Below are positions 6,139-13,978 of a stretch of 64,000 nucleotides of DNA, piece after piece. Under the pieces are notes generated by a model. That model saw only the letters and a list, made by a program, of their open reading frames with translations, did no database searches and had not been told where the DNA came from. The stretch's first letter is position 1. Each line of letters begins with the position of its first letter. The DNA comes from an uncultured Bacteroidales bacterium (GTDB lineage Bacteria; Bacteroidota; Bacteroidia; Bacteroidales; UBA1715), in the NCBI GenBank assembly GCA_937892155.1, contig CALAUG010000041.1, forward strand, positions 24,826 through 88,825. The letters run 5' to 3'. The position numbers and the translations under genes are program-made.

Positions 6139-6176
6139 AAAAAAAGGATTTAGAGTTTATACCCTAAATCCTTTTC
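6139..6176 (-). terminator. Intrinsic terminator/attenuator between cas9 and cas1
   Basis: On the minus strand, AAAAGGATTTAG (6175-6164) pairs perfectly over 12 bp with CTAAATCCTTTT (6153-6142) around a 10-nt loop, and the stem is followed by a T-run that ends at the cas1 ATG (6138). Cas9 transcripts reaching cas1-cas2 would have to read through it. Confidence 0.75.
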
Positions 6177-6195
6177 AAATATTAGACCATACTAA

Positions 6196-9100
6196 TTACA
6201 GAAATACAATACCATTAGAGGACATTTTAAAATCTGTATCTTTTACTAAAAAATGTAAAGTATTGATACCGCATCTTATACGTTCTGGCATTTTAGAAAA
6301 ATCTTTAATTGACTCTCCCTTTCCTAAACTACTACTTGCCTGTGCATTTATATGTTTTCTCATTACAATAAGATTCCCTCCTGTTTCAAAACCTTCTATC
6401 ACATACAATCTTTGAGACAAAATAGAATTTTCCATTCCCTTTAATTCTTCCACACTATCTTTATAAATCAACAACATATCTCCTTTTCGTAGTATTTGTT
6501 GTAGTTTATAAATGCAACCTTTATTTTCTATTGTTTGAGGTATATCGCAATCGTTTAATTGACGATTTTGAACGATGTCAAACATATTATATGGTTGGTA
6601 TAAACTCTTAAAAGAATCGTTTTGGTATCTACACATCACATATAAATCGCCAACTTCTGCATAATAATTTTGTTTATAAGGTTTATCCGATAAATAGGTT
6701 TGTTTCTTTATTACCAATGGATTCTTTATGGATGTATAGCATCGAACATGACGAATTTTAGCAACCTTATTCCCTTTTTTATCCAACATATAAATACCTT
6801 GCATACAAGCATCTTTAAATGACGTTCCTTCAGAAAATTGAGATTTCATCATAGGTATCAAATCCTTATTAACTATAGATTTTTCTAATTCATCCCAATT
6901 TGAAAATCCTGAATCTTGAGAATTTGCTTTATATTTCAATTCTCGTCTTTTTACATAGTAAACTTGTTCCTCTATCTTTATTGAACCATCTTCATTTCTC
7001 AATAACGTATTTCCTTCTGTTTGGGCTTTTGTAATTGCACCATAAAATGAATCTCCATGTAATTGTCCACGAATACAGTCTCCAGTTATCCATCTTTTAG
7101 GAATAGGATTGCCTTTCTCATCACGAATAATATTACCATCAGAATCTCGTTTCCATACTACTTTGTTGCGAATTCTCATCCGTTTATGTGCAGGTGTAAG
7201 CACTTGGTCTTTTTGAATATGGTTTATTAATATGTTATTTTCAATAAACTCGTCAACGCCTTGTATACTTCCAAATCCACATTTTTTTATTTCATCTTGT
7301 AATGCTTTTGAATAATATGCGTTGTCCTTGTTTTCTATTTTCTCATAAAATAATTGCAACATTTTATCTCGTTGAGATGACGATGGAACTAACGTCAACA
7401 TTGTTGCATCTATAGCATGATGAGAATGTTTGTCACGACTTTTCTTTTCATCCAAGCTTTGAATACCAAGCATTTTTCTAAAGTCAGCAGTAACACTACC
7501 CTTTTGTACTTCTACCTTGTTAAAAACAGTTTTTAAGTAATGATATGCATATTTTGTGATAATGCGGGTATCAACCAATTGATTATTACGGAAACCACTT
7601 GAAACTTCAGTTATAGTAAATGCATTGACTTTTTTTTGCCAATACTCAAGTTCCATTTCCCATAAATGACGTTGACGAATGCATTGGTCTTTTCTATCCT
7701 TTGTTGCCGCTCGTTTCGATTGCTTTTTCCAATATTCAACATTATCTTTTAAAGCAACTACTTTATCCATCCACGGTTTTATCCTAGTTAATATTTCTTG
7801 ATAGTTTGATAATTGGCTAGGTATTTGATTTTTCTTTATTGAACGATTAAAATGAGCGTCACAAACCGTTAAATTAGACAAAGAATTATCAAATGAAATA
7901 CTACGAGGAATAGTGTGTTCAAAATCGACTAGATTATCATCCCCCAATAAACTCGTCAGATTTATAATTTTACCTGTGTAAATACATTTGCAACCTTGTT
8001 CCAACCACAATTTATATTTTGTTACATCTTTTTTGAATTGTGAATTTAATTGAACATCGCTTCCCCTTTCTTCATTATCAATATTAAATTGATCTAACAA
8101 TAATTTCGCCTTTTCTATATCTTCACTGCCTATATTAGCTGATGTTTTTTTATACTCTTGTAGCCTTTTTTCAATTTCTTTGTTTTCCGACTCTCTTTGT
8201 TTTTGATATTCTGCAATTGCCCAACGCATATTAGCATCATTCAATTCACGAGCAGTTTCCACAACTATTTTTGTATCTTCATCAATAGTTCCAGACAAAA
8301 TCAATTCATTAATTTGTTTTCTTAAATTATGAAGAACACGCATTGCCATTGGATTCTTCAAAGCACCAATAACAGGACTTCCAAGCAATTTAAAACCTTG
8401 TGCATTGCATTTTGCTGGTTTATAAAAATCTATCATCGAAGGATGATAAATCTTTTTAATTACTGTATTAGAATCAAGAAAAGGAAAATTTGTTATAAGA
8501 TAGTTTGCTAAAGCCTCCGCAACTTTTGGTATTTTAAAATAATCTCTATTTGAAGATGCGAAAAACTGTTGATATAAAGTAGCAACTTCTTTTATAATAT
8601 CTTGCTGTTCTTCTTCTGATTTGCTTTTCCACGTTTGTTCTCCATAATACTCCGAAACAACATTTTTTATGCCTTTTGTCAATCCTTCAACACCATCATA
8701 ATCATTTTGTTGTAACAAATAAGTTTGATCGTGTTCAGCAAATCTATCTGTATAATTAATTGATTTATAATTTGCAATCAATGTATTTGCCATGGTATAA
8801 AATACTCTTTGCTTATTGTTATCCCTTATAACTTCATCTAAAGATTCAACAATATCTTTTTCATATTTTTCCCAATCTTCTCCGAAAATATCTGGCAATT
8901 TTGCAAGTAATACAGCATTAGTGTAAATCATTCCTCGCTGTAAAAAACGATTTATGTTTCTAATAGCTTTTAAACTTAACATGCTGTATCCTTGAGAAAT
9001 TGCTCCCCAAAGCACAGCCATTTGTTTAATTTTCTTTTCATCAAATTGTAAATCATTCTTTGCAAACTCTTCAACATATTCAACTTCGTCAAAAGAAAAA

Positions 9101-10461
9101 CACACATGCCACAAATCTTCTGCGGTATATGTTACAATATGGCTTGCACCTGTTTTCTTGTCTATACGCTCTTTTTGAGACTTGATTATTGCATTTTCCC
9201 AATTTTCGCCCAAAATATTCTTCAAACGAGCAGAAATTGGACAGGCTGAGACATTGGTATTATCTTTATAATTAATCGTGCGTTTTTTCTTATCATTATC
9301 ATAAATCAATTTGTAATTATGAATACCATCAGAATTTAAAATTGTGTTTTCAATCCATTCACGTATTTCAAAAAAATCAAAATTATTTTTTGCACGAAGG
9401 AATTTATCATTATAAAGTTTTGATTTTTGTTCCAATGTCAAATCCTTCCATTCTGAAGAAACATCGTTACGATATTGAATATTATTTATAAAAGACCAAG
9501 CTCTAAACTTTTCAAAATCAGGATGGCTTATAGCACAACGTGGTTTGTTAGGTTCTAAAGTACATAAACCAACGAGTCCTTTTTGAGAACGAAGAGGACG
9601 TTTATAAAAAATGGTTCCTTCCCCCTTTTTCTCACTAACAATTCTTTTATAGAAATCACTATCAGTGTTTAATCCATTTTGAAATTCAAATATTTGTTTG
9701 ATTTCATCTTTATATTGAGAACGAACGGCTTGATAATTACTTCCTCTTACACGAACACCTTCTCTTTCCAACCTAGCAAATGCGCATCCAACCGTGGGAA
9801 TATTATAGGTTTTCATATAGGCAACCAAATCCTTAGAATTCTTTTCCTCCGATTTCTTTAATGCTAAAGTCACATCGAAGTCATCGATAAGCTCTTTTTT
9901 ACTATCCTTTTCTTGTTCTTGAATAGTTTCTCCTTTGCTACTTTTAAAACCTCTTCTTTGAGCTATATGATATAATGCTCGTCCAAATTTATAGCGTTCT
10001 GTTTCTATAGAAAAATCAAACTGTCGATTCATTAATTCCTCACGTAATTGGTAAGGACTTGTATAATCTGCAATTCCATCTCCATTGAAATCTAATCTAA
10101 CCCATTGTTCAAATTTTTCTACATTTACAGGATATTGTCTTTTTAACCCCTTTTCTTTATCATATTTACTCCATTTTTCCAAATCCTCATTGTTCAAGGG
10201 ACAATATCCATTTTCTATCAAAACGGCCAATGTTTCCCAAATTCTATATTTTCGAGATTGATACAATCTTCTAGTAGATCGTTTTTTTGTCCGTTCAGCA
10301 GCATATGAGAATTCTCCACTTTTTCCACTGCCTACTCCAGATTTAAAAATTACAGAAGTAATAAAATCTAATTGTTCTTTTAGATTTATACCTTTTTCTG
10401 TATCTCGAACAGCAAGACCAATACTGTTTGTTCCTAAATCAATGCCTAAAATTTTTGTCAT
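6196..10461 (-). CDS. cas9: CRISPR-associated endonuclease Cas9, subtype II-C
   Basis: A complete 1421-residue Cas9, the RNA-guided double-strand DNA nuclease. RuvC-I is at ILGIDLGTNSIG (D8), followed by the arginine-rich bridge helix (RTKKRSTRRLYQSRKYR, about 57-73). RuvC-II is at VVETARELN (E735), HNH at DFEHTIPRS (H849) and RuvC-III at HSHHAIDA (H1014, H1015, D1018). All catalytic residues are present, so it should be active on both strands. The size matches the long Bacteroidota II-C group. It lies 57 bp upstream of cas1, with the terminator-like hairpin between them, and is divergent from the tracrRNA promoter. No clear consensus promoter of its own was seen on the minus strand. Confidence 0.98.
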   Translation of the reverse strand: MTKILGIDLGTNSIGLAVRDTEKGINLKEQLDFITSVIFKSGVGSGKSGEFSYAAERTKKRSTRRLYQSRKYRIWETLAVLIENGYCPLNNEDLEKWSKYDKEKGLKRQYPVNVEKFEQWVRLDFNGDGIADYTSPYQLREELMNRQFDFSIETERYKFGRALYHIAQRRGFKSSKGETIQEQEKDSKKELIDDFDVTLALKKSEEKNSKDLVAYMKTYNIPTVGCAFARLEREGVRVRGSNYQAVRSQYKDEIKQIFEFQNGLNTDSDFYKRIVSEKKGEGTIFYKRPLRSQKGLVGLCTLEPNKPRCAISHPDFEKFRAWSFINNIQYRNDVSSEWKDLTLEQKSKLYNDKFLRAKNNFDFFEIREWIENTILNSDGIHNYKLIYDNDKKKRTINYKDNTNVSACPISARLKNILGENWENAIIKSQKERIDKKTGASHIVTYTAEDLWHVCFSFDEVEYVEEFAKNDLQFDEKKIKQMAVLWGAISQGYSMLSLKAIRNINRFLQRGMIYTNAVLLAKLPDIFGEDWEKYEKDIVESLDEVIRDNNKQRVFYTMANTLIANYKSINYTDRFAEHDQTYLLQQNDYDGVEGLTKGIKNVVSEYYGEQTWKSKSEEEQQDIIKEVATLYQQFFASSNRDYFKIPKVAEALANYLITNFPFLDSNTVIKKIYHPSMIDFYKPAKCNAQGFKLLGSPVIGALKNPMAMRVLHNLRKQINELILSGTIDEDTKIVVETARELNDANMRWAIAEYQKQRESENKEIEKRLQEYKKTSANIGSEDIEKAKLLLDQFNIDNEERGSDVQLNSQFKKDVTKYKLWLEQGCKCIYTGKIINLTSLLGDDNLVDFEHTIPRSISFDNSLSNLTVCDAHFNRSIKKNQIPSQLSNYQEILTRIKPWMDKVVALKDNVEYWKKQSKRAATKDRKDQCIRQRHLWEMELEYWQKKVNAFTITEVSSGFRNNQLVDTRIITKYAYHYLKTVFNKVEVQKGSVTADFRKMLGIQSLDEKKSRDKHSHHAIDATMLTLVPSSSQRDKMLQLFYEKIENKDNAYYSKALQDEIKKCGFGSIQGVDEFIENNILINHIQKDQVLTPAHKRMRIRNKVVWKRDSDGNIIRDEKGNPIPKRWITGDCIRGQLHGDSFYGAITKAQTEGNTLLRNEDGSIKIEEQVYYVKRRELKYKANSQDSGFSNWDELEKSIVNKDLIPMMKSQFSEGTSFKDACMQGIYMLDKKGNKVAKIRHVRCYTSIKNPLVIKKQTYLSDKPYKQNYYAEVGDLYVMCRYQNDSFKSLYQPYNMFDIVQNRQLNDCDIPQTIENKGCIYKLQQILRKGDMLLIYKDSVEELKGMENSILSQRLYVIEGFETGGNLIVMRKHINAQASSSLGKGESIKDFSKMPERIRCGINTLHFLVKDTDFKMSSNGIVFL

Positions 10462-10478
10462 ATTTTTATTCTTTGTTT

Positions 10479-10508
10479 TTTGTTAAATATAAAAAAAATA
10501 TATCTTTG
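10479..10508 (+). promoter_or_regulatory. tracrRNA promoter
   Basis: TTTG (10479-10482), 18 bp, TATCTTTG (10501-10508) match the Bacteroidota promoter. It starts only 18 bp from the divergent cas9 ATG, so cas9 and tracrRNA control regions overlap. Confidence 0.75.
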
Positions 10509-10510
10509 TT

Positions 10511-10592
10511 GAACAAATTTGAAAGACTTTTCACAATAAGGCTATAAGCCGAAGATTTCTAGCCCTTGCGTATTTCCGTGAGGGCATTTTTA
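10511..10592 (+). ncRNA. tracrRNA
   Basis: The anti-repeat ACAAATTTGAAAG (10513-10525) is the exact complement of repeat positions 13-25. After a short mismatch (ACTTT), TCACAA (10531-10536) pairs with the repeat's GTTGTGA end, giving the usual bulged duplex. A nexus-like hairpin GGCT-ATA-AGCC (10540-10550) follows, then a terminator hairpin GCCCTTGCG/CGTGAGGGC (10562-10570 with 10577-10585) and ATTTTTA. Expected length is about 80 nt. Orientation is divergent from cas9. Confidence 0.88.
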
Positions 10593-10992
10593 TATACGCC
10601 ACTTATAAAATGCGTCAAGTAGAAAAAAGGAAATAATTTTTATCAAGCGTATAATTTATTGAAACGAAAGCAGTTACACCAATAAATTCTTAAAAAAACA
10701 TTAGTTTAAGTCTTTTACAAATCGGTATCTACTCTATCACCCATTTTCCGCCTTTGTTCGGTCCCACACGTTGAATAATGCCTAAGGATTTGAGGTGAGC
10801 CAAAAGTCGTTCGCATTGTCGTGTTATAATATGAAGATCAATGATTGCCATAAACGTCCCATTCTACCATTTCCATATATAAAAAAGGATGAATAAATTC
10901 AAACTCATAATGAAACACACAGCTATAAATAAGAGGATGAACTTTTGTCTTTTTTATCCAAGAGAAAAAGTATCAATATAAAAATTTCGTTA
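10593..10992. other. Gene-poor decayed region between tracrRNA and the RNA/nuclease module
   Basis: About 400 bp with no intact gene. It holds the wHTH-domain remnant at 10729-10851. Otherwise it is AT-rich DNA with frequent stops in all frames. Confidence 0.5.
10729..10851 (-). pseudogene. C-terminal winged-helix remnant (AlbA_2/ATP-binding-protein type)
   Basis: The minus strand encodes 40 residues ending in a stop: an RQCERLLAHLKSLGIIQRV helix pair followed by GPNKGGKWVIE. This resembles the C-terminal winged helix of the AlbA_2-domain (Schlafen-like) regulators or helicase-like proteins common in Bacteroidota, where GGKW or GGYW forms the wing. Upstream the same frame hits a stop at once, so the rest of the gene is gone. 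The family assignment rests on a short piece and is tentative. Confidence 0.45.
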
Positions 10993-11000
10993 TATATTTG
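10993..11000 (+). promoter_or_regulatory. -7 element of structured RNA A
   Basis: TATATTTG matches the TAnnTTTG -7 box, but no TTG lies 19 bp upstream, so this promoter may be weaker than that of RNA B. The surrounding sequence is identical to RNA B over 63 bp (10988-11050). Confidence 0.5.
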
Positions 11001-11004
11001 TCAT

Positions 11005-11130
11005 GTTCTTATGTATCAACATAAAGGCGAAAGCCCTGAACCATTCGAACAGATGCCGATTAAGTTCGTGCGAGTTTTCGGCCACGGCGTGGAAACTCAT
11101 AGAAAGGAGGTGAAACAACCTCCTTTTTAT
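11005..11130 (+). ncRNA. Structured RNA A of the RNA/nuclease module
   Basis: About 120 nt, transcribed towards the 3' end of the nuclease gene. Helices in order: TTATGT-ATCA-ACATAA, GGC-GAAA-GCC, CGAAC/GTTCG (11046-11070), a 9-bp stem (GAGTTTTCG with TGGAAACTC, including wobbles) closing the loop GCCACGGCG, and the terminator. RNA B at 11950 repeats this order, with the loop conserved and the stem changed in a compensatory way. A 47-codon frame (ATG 11011) also runs through it, so a peptide role cannot be excluded. No known RNA family was recognised. Confidence 0.55.
11103..11129. terminator. Shared terminator of RNA A and nuclease gene
   Basis: AAAGGAGGT (11103-11111) pairs with ACCTCCTTT (11118-11126) followed by T's. 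The nuclease stop codon (11127-11129) lies in the T-run, so the two convergent genes end on the same hairpin. Confidence 0.8.
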
Positions 11131-11813
11131 TTTCTTTTATTCCACAAAACATAAAAATTTCGTTCAAAATTTTTCCCGTTCACTTCTTCTCTATTTATGG
11201 TTATCAATCGAGAACCTTTTAATATAAAAAGTTGTTCTAAAACTTGGTGTTTGTGGAAAACATCTTTTATCTGTATAAGTAAAAATCTGAATGAAGGATA
11301 TTGAAGTAAATTAACCACAACTCTATTGGATTGTCTTATACCTTCACTTAAACGTGTTGACAAAGCACGACCGCCACTACTCGTTTTTCCTTCCACATAA
11401 AACAATTTTCCTTTTTGTCTGATAATGAAATCGGCACTTTTGGTATTCGATGGATTTGAGAGAAGAAATACATCGTATTTGTTTTTCACGAACTTTTGGG
11501 CTATTTGAAGATTTTTGGGCATCTCGCCTGTTTTCAGTATTTCGTCGTATTCATTCTCGTTTAACGTAAAAATTTTGCTCTCTCCTTCTGTAAAACGTTT
11601 CATTTCAATAAATTGCGGTTGCGATGCAATCCATTTCAGCACCGCAACTTTTTCTCTGTTTGTCGAGAATGAGTAATAATCTTTTATTGCTCCGTTTATT
11701 GTTGTTCCTTGATATTCTGGTAGTTGATTGTATTCCGTCGCTGGTTCTTCAACGTACAATATACATTCATCATCTATCAGAACATACGAATCGTGAAATA
11801 AAGAATTATCCAT
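11127..11813 (-). CDS. Putative PD-(D/E)XK nuclease, CdiA C-terminal toxin-like
   Basis: A 228-residue protein whose C-terminal half looks like a CdiA/polymorphic-toxin nuclease domain: SADFIIRQKGKLFYVEGK gives the spaced D and E-x-K of the PD-(D/E)XK fold, followed by an SR/Q-type segment (RLSEGIRQSNRVVVNLLQY). Such domains often cut tRNA or DNA. There is no signal peptide, export domain or usual immunity gene beside it; instead a structured RNA converges on its 3' end. The ATG at 11813 is preferred over the upstream TTG at 11852, because that TTG overlaps the likely -7 box. A shrunken homologous copy lies at 12071-12163. The family is moderately sure; the toxin role is inferred. Confidence 0.7.
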   Translation of the reverse strand: MDNSLFHDSYVLIDDECILYVEEPATEYNQLPEYQGTTINGAIKDYYSFSTNREKVAVLKWIASQPQFIEMKRFTEGESKIFTLNENEYDEILKTGEMPKNLQIAQKFVKNKYDVFLLSNPSNTKSADFIIRQKGKLFYVEGKTSSGGRALSTRLSEGIRQSNRVVVNLLQYPSFRFLLIQIKDVFHKHQVLEQLFILKGSRLITINREEVNGKNFERNFYVLWNKRK

Positions 11814-11858
11814 TTGCCACAAGTCTTTCACCAATTGATTACTGCTCGGCAAAAGTAG
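11806..11858. repeat. Direct repeat, copy 1 (nuclease gene start region)
   Basis: These 53 bp recur at 12156-12208 with two mismatches (11833, 11842). They include the nuclease ATG, leader and -7 box, and show that the RNA/nuclease module was duplicated in tandem with a 350-bp offset remaining. Confidence 0.85.
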
Positions 11859-11882
11859 AAAAAAAGAAGATACGATTTCAAA
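11850..11882 (-). promoter_or_regulatory. Promoter of the nuclease gene
   Basis: Minus-strand TACTTTTG (11857-11850) is a -7 match, with TTTG at 11882-11879, 21 bp upstream. The same -7 box is kept in the second module at 12200-12207. The predicted start of transcription is about 30 nt before the ATG at 11813. Confidence 0.55.
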
Positions 11883-11914
11883 TCAAATTTTGTTTGATTT
11901 TTCATTAACCACCG

Positions 11915-11944
11915 TTGTCTTTTTTGAAATTCGTTATATATTTG
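11915..11944 (+). promoter_or_regulatory. Promoter of structured RNA B
   Basis: TTG (11915-11917), exactly 19 bp, TATATTTG (11937-11944): a full Bacteroidota consensus match. Confidence 0.75.
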
Positions 11945-11949
11945 TCATG

Positions 11950-12075
11950 TTCTTATGTATCAACATAAAGGCGAAAGCCCTGAACCATTCGAGCAAAGGC
12001 CGATTAAGTTCCGGTGAATAACCAGCCACGGCGAGGTTACTCGAAAAAAGGATTCTCACGAATCCTTTTTTTATT
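11950..12075 (+). ncRNA. Structured RNA B of the RNA/nuclease module
   Basis: The first 63 bp from the promoter on (11932-11994) are identical to RNA A, after which the two diverge but keep their architecture: a GGC-GAAA-GCC hairpin, GAGC/GTTC, a GAATAACCA/AGGTTACTC stem around the same GCCACGGCG loop, then a different terminator. Two stem pairs differ from RNA A by compensatory changes (T-A to A-T). The reading frame seen in RNA A here stops after 20 codons (MYQHKGESPEPFEQRPIKFR), which argues for an RNA product. Function unknown. Confidence 0.55.
12044..12073. terminator. Terminator of structured RNA B
   Basis: AAAAAGGATTC (12045-12055) pairs with GAATCCTTTTT (12060-12070) around TCAC, followed by T's. 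It abuts the stop codon of the nuclease remnant at 12071, as in the first module. Confidence 0.8.
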
Positions 12076-12163
12076 TCTGCTTATTCCAAATTTTCTTGAA
12101 AATAGTATCAAAGTCTTTTGACAATATTGACTCTCGAACGATAGAAATTATAATGTTATCCAT
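12071..12163 (-). pseudogene. Internally deleted, in-frame copy of the nuclease gene (30 codons)
   Basis: ATG (12163) to TAA (12071) encodes 30 residues. The start MDN and the last 18 residues (ILSKDFDTIFKKIWNKQK) align with the N- and C-terminal ends of the neighbouring nuclease (VNGKNFERNFYVLWNKRK at its end): K, F, F, W, N, K and K are identical, with several conservative changes. About 200 internal codons, including the PD-(D/E)XK core, are missing, yet the frame is kept. The promoter box and leader upstream are also conserved. It is either a relic or a retained mini-protein. Confidence 0.65.
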
Positions 12164-12208
12164 TTGCCACAAGTCTTTCACCTATTGATTAATGCTCGGC
12201 AAAAGTAG
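12156..12208. repeat. Direct repeat, copy 2 (nuclease remnant start region)
   Basis: The second copy of the 53-bp sequence at 11806-11858 (51 of 53 identical). It contains the ATG and -7 box of the deleted nuclease copy. Confidence 0.85.
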
Positions 12209-12304
12209 GGAAAATGAATTAAGAGTTGTGAATTTGATTGGAGTATTCTTCAAAAGTCATAGTTCTTAAAATTTCCTTACCTTTGCGAAAATCAATTTTG
12301 AGCT

Positions 12305-13972
12305 ATGAAACTATCATTTGAAAAAATCAAGAAATCGGTCATCGAAACGGTGCTACGATTCCCTATTACATCAGTACTTGCCGTTGTGTTGATGCTGTTG
12401 GGCTACGGTCTGATAGAAGTTAGCGATTCTTCCTCTAAAATTGTATTATACGCTTCGCATTTCGTTGCGGTAAGTATGTTTGTGTCGTTGTTTTTTGAAT
12501 TATGGCGCGAAGAAGTTGACAATAAAAATGCCATTACTCTAGGTTGTTTACTTGCCATTATTTGCGTGTTGGTTGACACAATCATAATGAGCGATTCAAA
12601 ATTCCACACACCAGTTTTTCTTGGTAGAATTTCAATCTTGGTTGCATTACTATTCGGTATTGTCAGCATTTCGTTCGTAAAAAATAAGGACGATATTCAA
12701 TTATGGAATTTTGGTTCCCGAATAATTAAAGCTTTTTTCTCGTCAGTCTTCATAACTGCGGTGGTTTGTGGCGGTTTTGCTACATTGCTTTTTGGAATAA
12801 GCGAATTGTTTTCTGCTGACCTAAAACCAGCATTCTATTTTAGAGTTTTAATGCCTTTTATGGTGTTGCTACCAGCTTATTTGTTTTTGATACGAATTCC
12901 AGCCGGGGCAGAAAAACACGACAACAACATTCAAATATCGAAATTCATTTCTGGCGTAATACGATATTTGTTCATACCGTTAGTTAGTTGCTATTTACTG
13001 GTTTTATACGTCTATTTATTCAAAATTACATTCACTTGGGAATTGCCCAAAGGCACAGTTTCGTGGATGGTTTCCATAATGATGTTGGGCTTTGTTATTG
13101 TGGTTGCTTTACTCTATCCAATGTTGAAAAAAGAAGAAAAGCCATTCGATAAATGGGTTTCAAAATGGTTTCCGTGGCTCATGTTGCCACTAATTGCACT
13201 TATGTCGGTTGGTATTGGCCGTCGTATTAGCGATTACGGAATCACTGCACCACGTTTGTACGTTTTACTTGTAAATATCTGGTTTTATGCAGTTTGCATT
13301 TATTTAATCGTAACAAAATCAAAACGAATCTTGTGGATTCCCCTATCGTTTTGCGCATTGTTCATTTTGTCGTCGGCACAACCATTTAATTTCCATAGAA
13401 TTACAAGAAATTATATGCATTCTTGTGTGGAAAAAATTATCAAGGAACATCAACCAGCACATATTCCAATGGACCAATGTGAATATAAAAATTGGTTAAC
13501 ACAATTCTCTAAAGAAGAAAAAGAAAAGATTCACGAAAAATTGTATTATTTACAAAAATCAGAACCTGATAATCAGTTTGAATGGCTTGACTTCCCTTTA
13601 TTATACAGAGATTACCACTACGATTATAATTTTGATGCAGATTCCATAGTTGCAGATGGATCAGACTTCACTGAATTTGAATATAACCTTTCAAACTATT
13701 ACATTGATATTCCTGCTGGTTACACAAAATTCAAAAAAGTATTTTTGCACTTACAAATAGACAGCACGAAAATTATTGCGCAAAGAAACGACATCGGTAT
13801 TGATCCAATAATTATTGACACTGCTATATTGAACAAAAGTCACAACAACCAAGTGAACCTAAAAGCAATACATTCCGACAAAATCTTTGTTCCCACACTT
13901 GTACGTTTCAAGTCAGACGGTGGTGGATATTATTTTGACAAGGATTGTGATGGCTATTTATTTGAAAAATAA
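12305..13972 (+). CDS. DUF4153 family integral membrane protein
   Basis: A 555-residue inner-membrane protein. The N-terminal ~370 residues hold about ten hydrophobic helices with short loops. The C-terminal ~190 residues are hydrophilic, aromatic-rich and probably extracytoplasmic. The pattern fits DUF4153, a Bacteroidota family of unknown function. A TACCTTTG -7 box lies at 12278-12285, 20 bp before the ATG. The DEAD-box helicase gene follows after 6 bp, so the two may be co-transcribed. Confidence 0.7.
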   Translation: MKLSFEKIKKSVIETVLRFPITSVLAVVLMLLGYGLIEVSDSSSKIVLYASHFVAVSMFVSLFFELWREEVDNKNAITLGCLLAIICVLVDTIIMSDSKFHTPVFLGRISILVALLFGIVSISFVKNKDDIQLWNFGSRIIKAFFSSVFITAVVCGGFATLLFGISELFSADLKPAFYFRVLMPFMVLLPAYLFLIRIPAGAEKHDNNIQISKFISGVIRYLFIPLVSCYLLVLYVYLFKITFTWELPKGTVSWMVSIMMLGFVIVVALLYPMLKKEEKPFDKWVSKWFPWLMLPLIALMSVGIGRRISDYGITAPRLYVLLVNIWFYAVCIYLIVTKSKRILWIPLSFCALFILSSAQPFNFHRITRNYMHSCVEKIIKEHQPAHIPMDQCEYKNWLTQFSKEEKEKIHEKLYYLQKSEPDNQFEWLDFPLLYRDYHYDYNFDADSIVADGSDFTEFEYNLSNYYIDIPAGYTKFKKVFLHLQIDSTKIIAQRNDIGIDPIIIDTAILNKSHNNQVNLKAIHSDKIFVPTLVRFKSDGGGYYFDKDCDGYLFEK

Positions 13973-13978
13973 CACATT

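Noticed and set aside
10945..11154. 69-codon plus-strand frame through RNA A
   Set aside because: The corresponding frame in RNA B stops after 20 codons, while structure and terminator are kept. A shorter peptide from ATG 11011 is still noted as an alternative.
11813..11852. TTG start at 11852 for the nuclease, 13 residues longer
   Set aside because: It overlaps the likely -7 box (11850-11857), and the ATG at 11813 is the start conserved in the second copy.
11005..12075. Known riboswitch or ribozyme (cobalamin, TPP, c-di-GMP, hammerhead, HDV-like, twister) for RNAs A and B
   Set aside because: None of the conserved cores could be matched by eye; both RNAs also end at a terminator before any same-strand gene.
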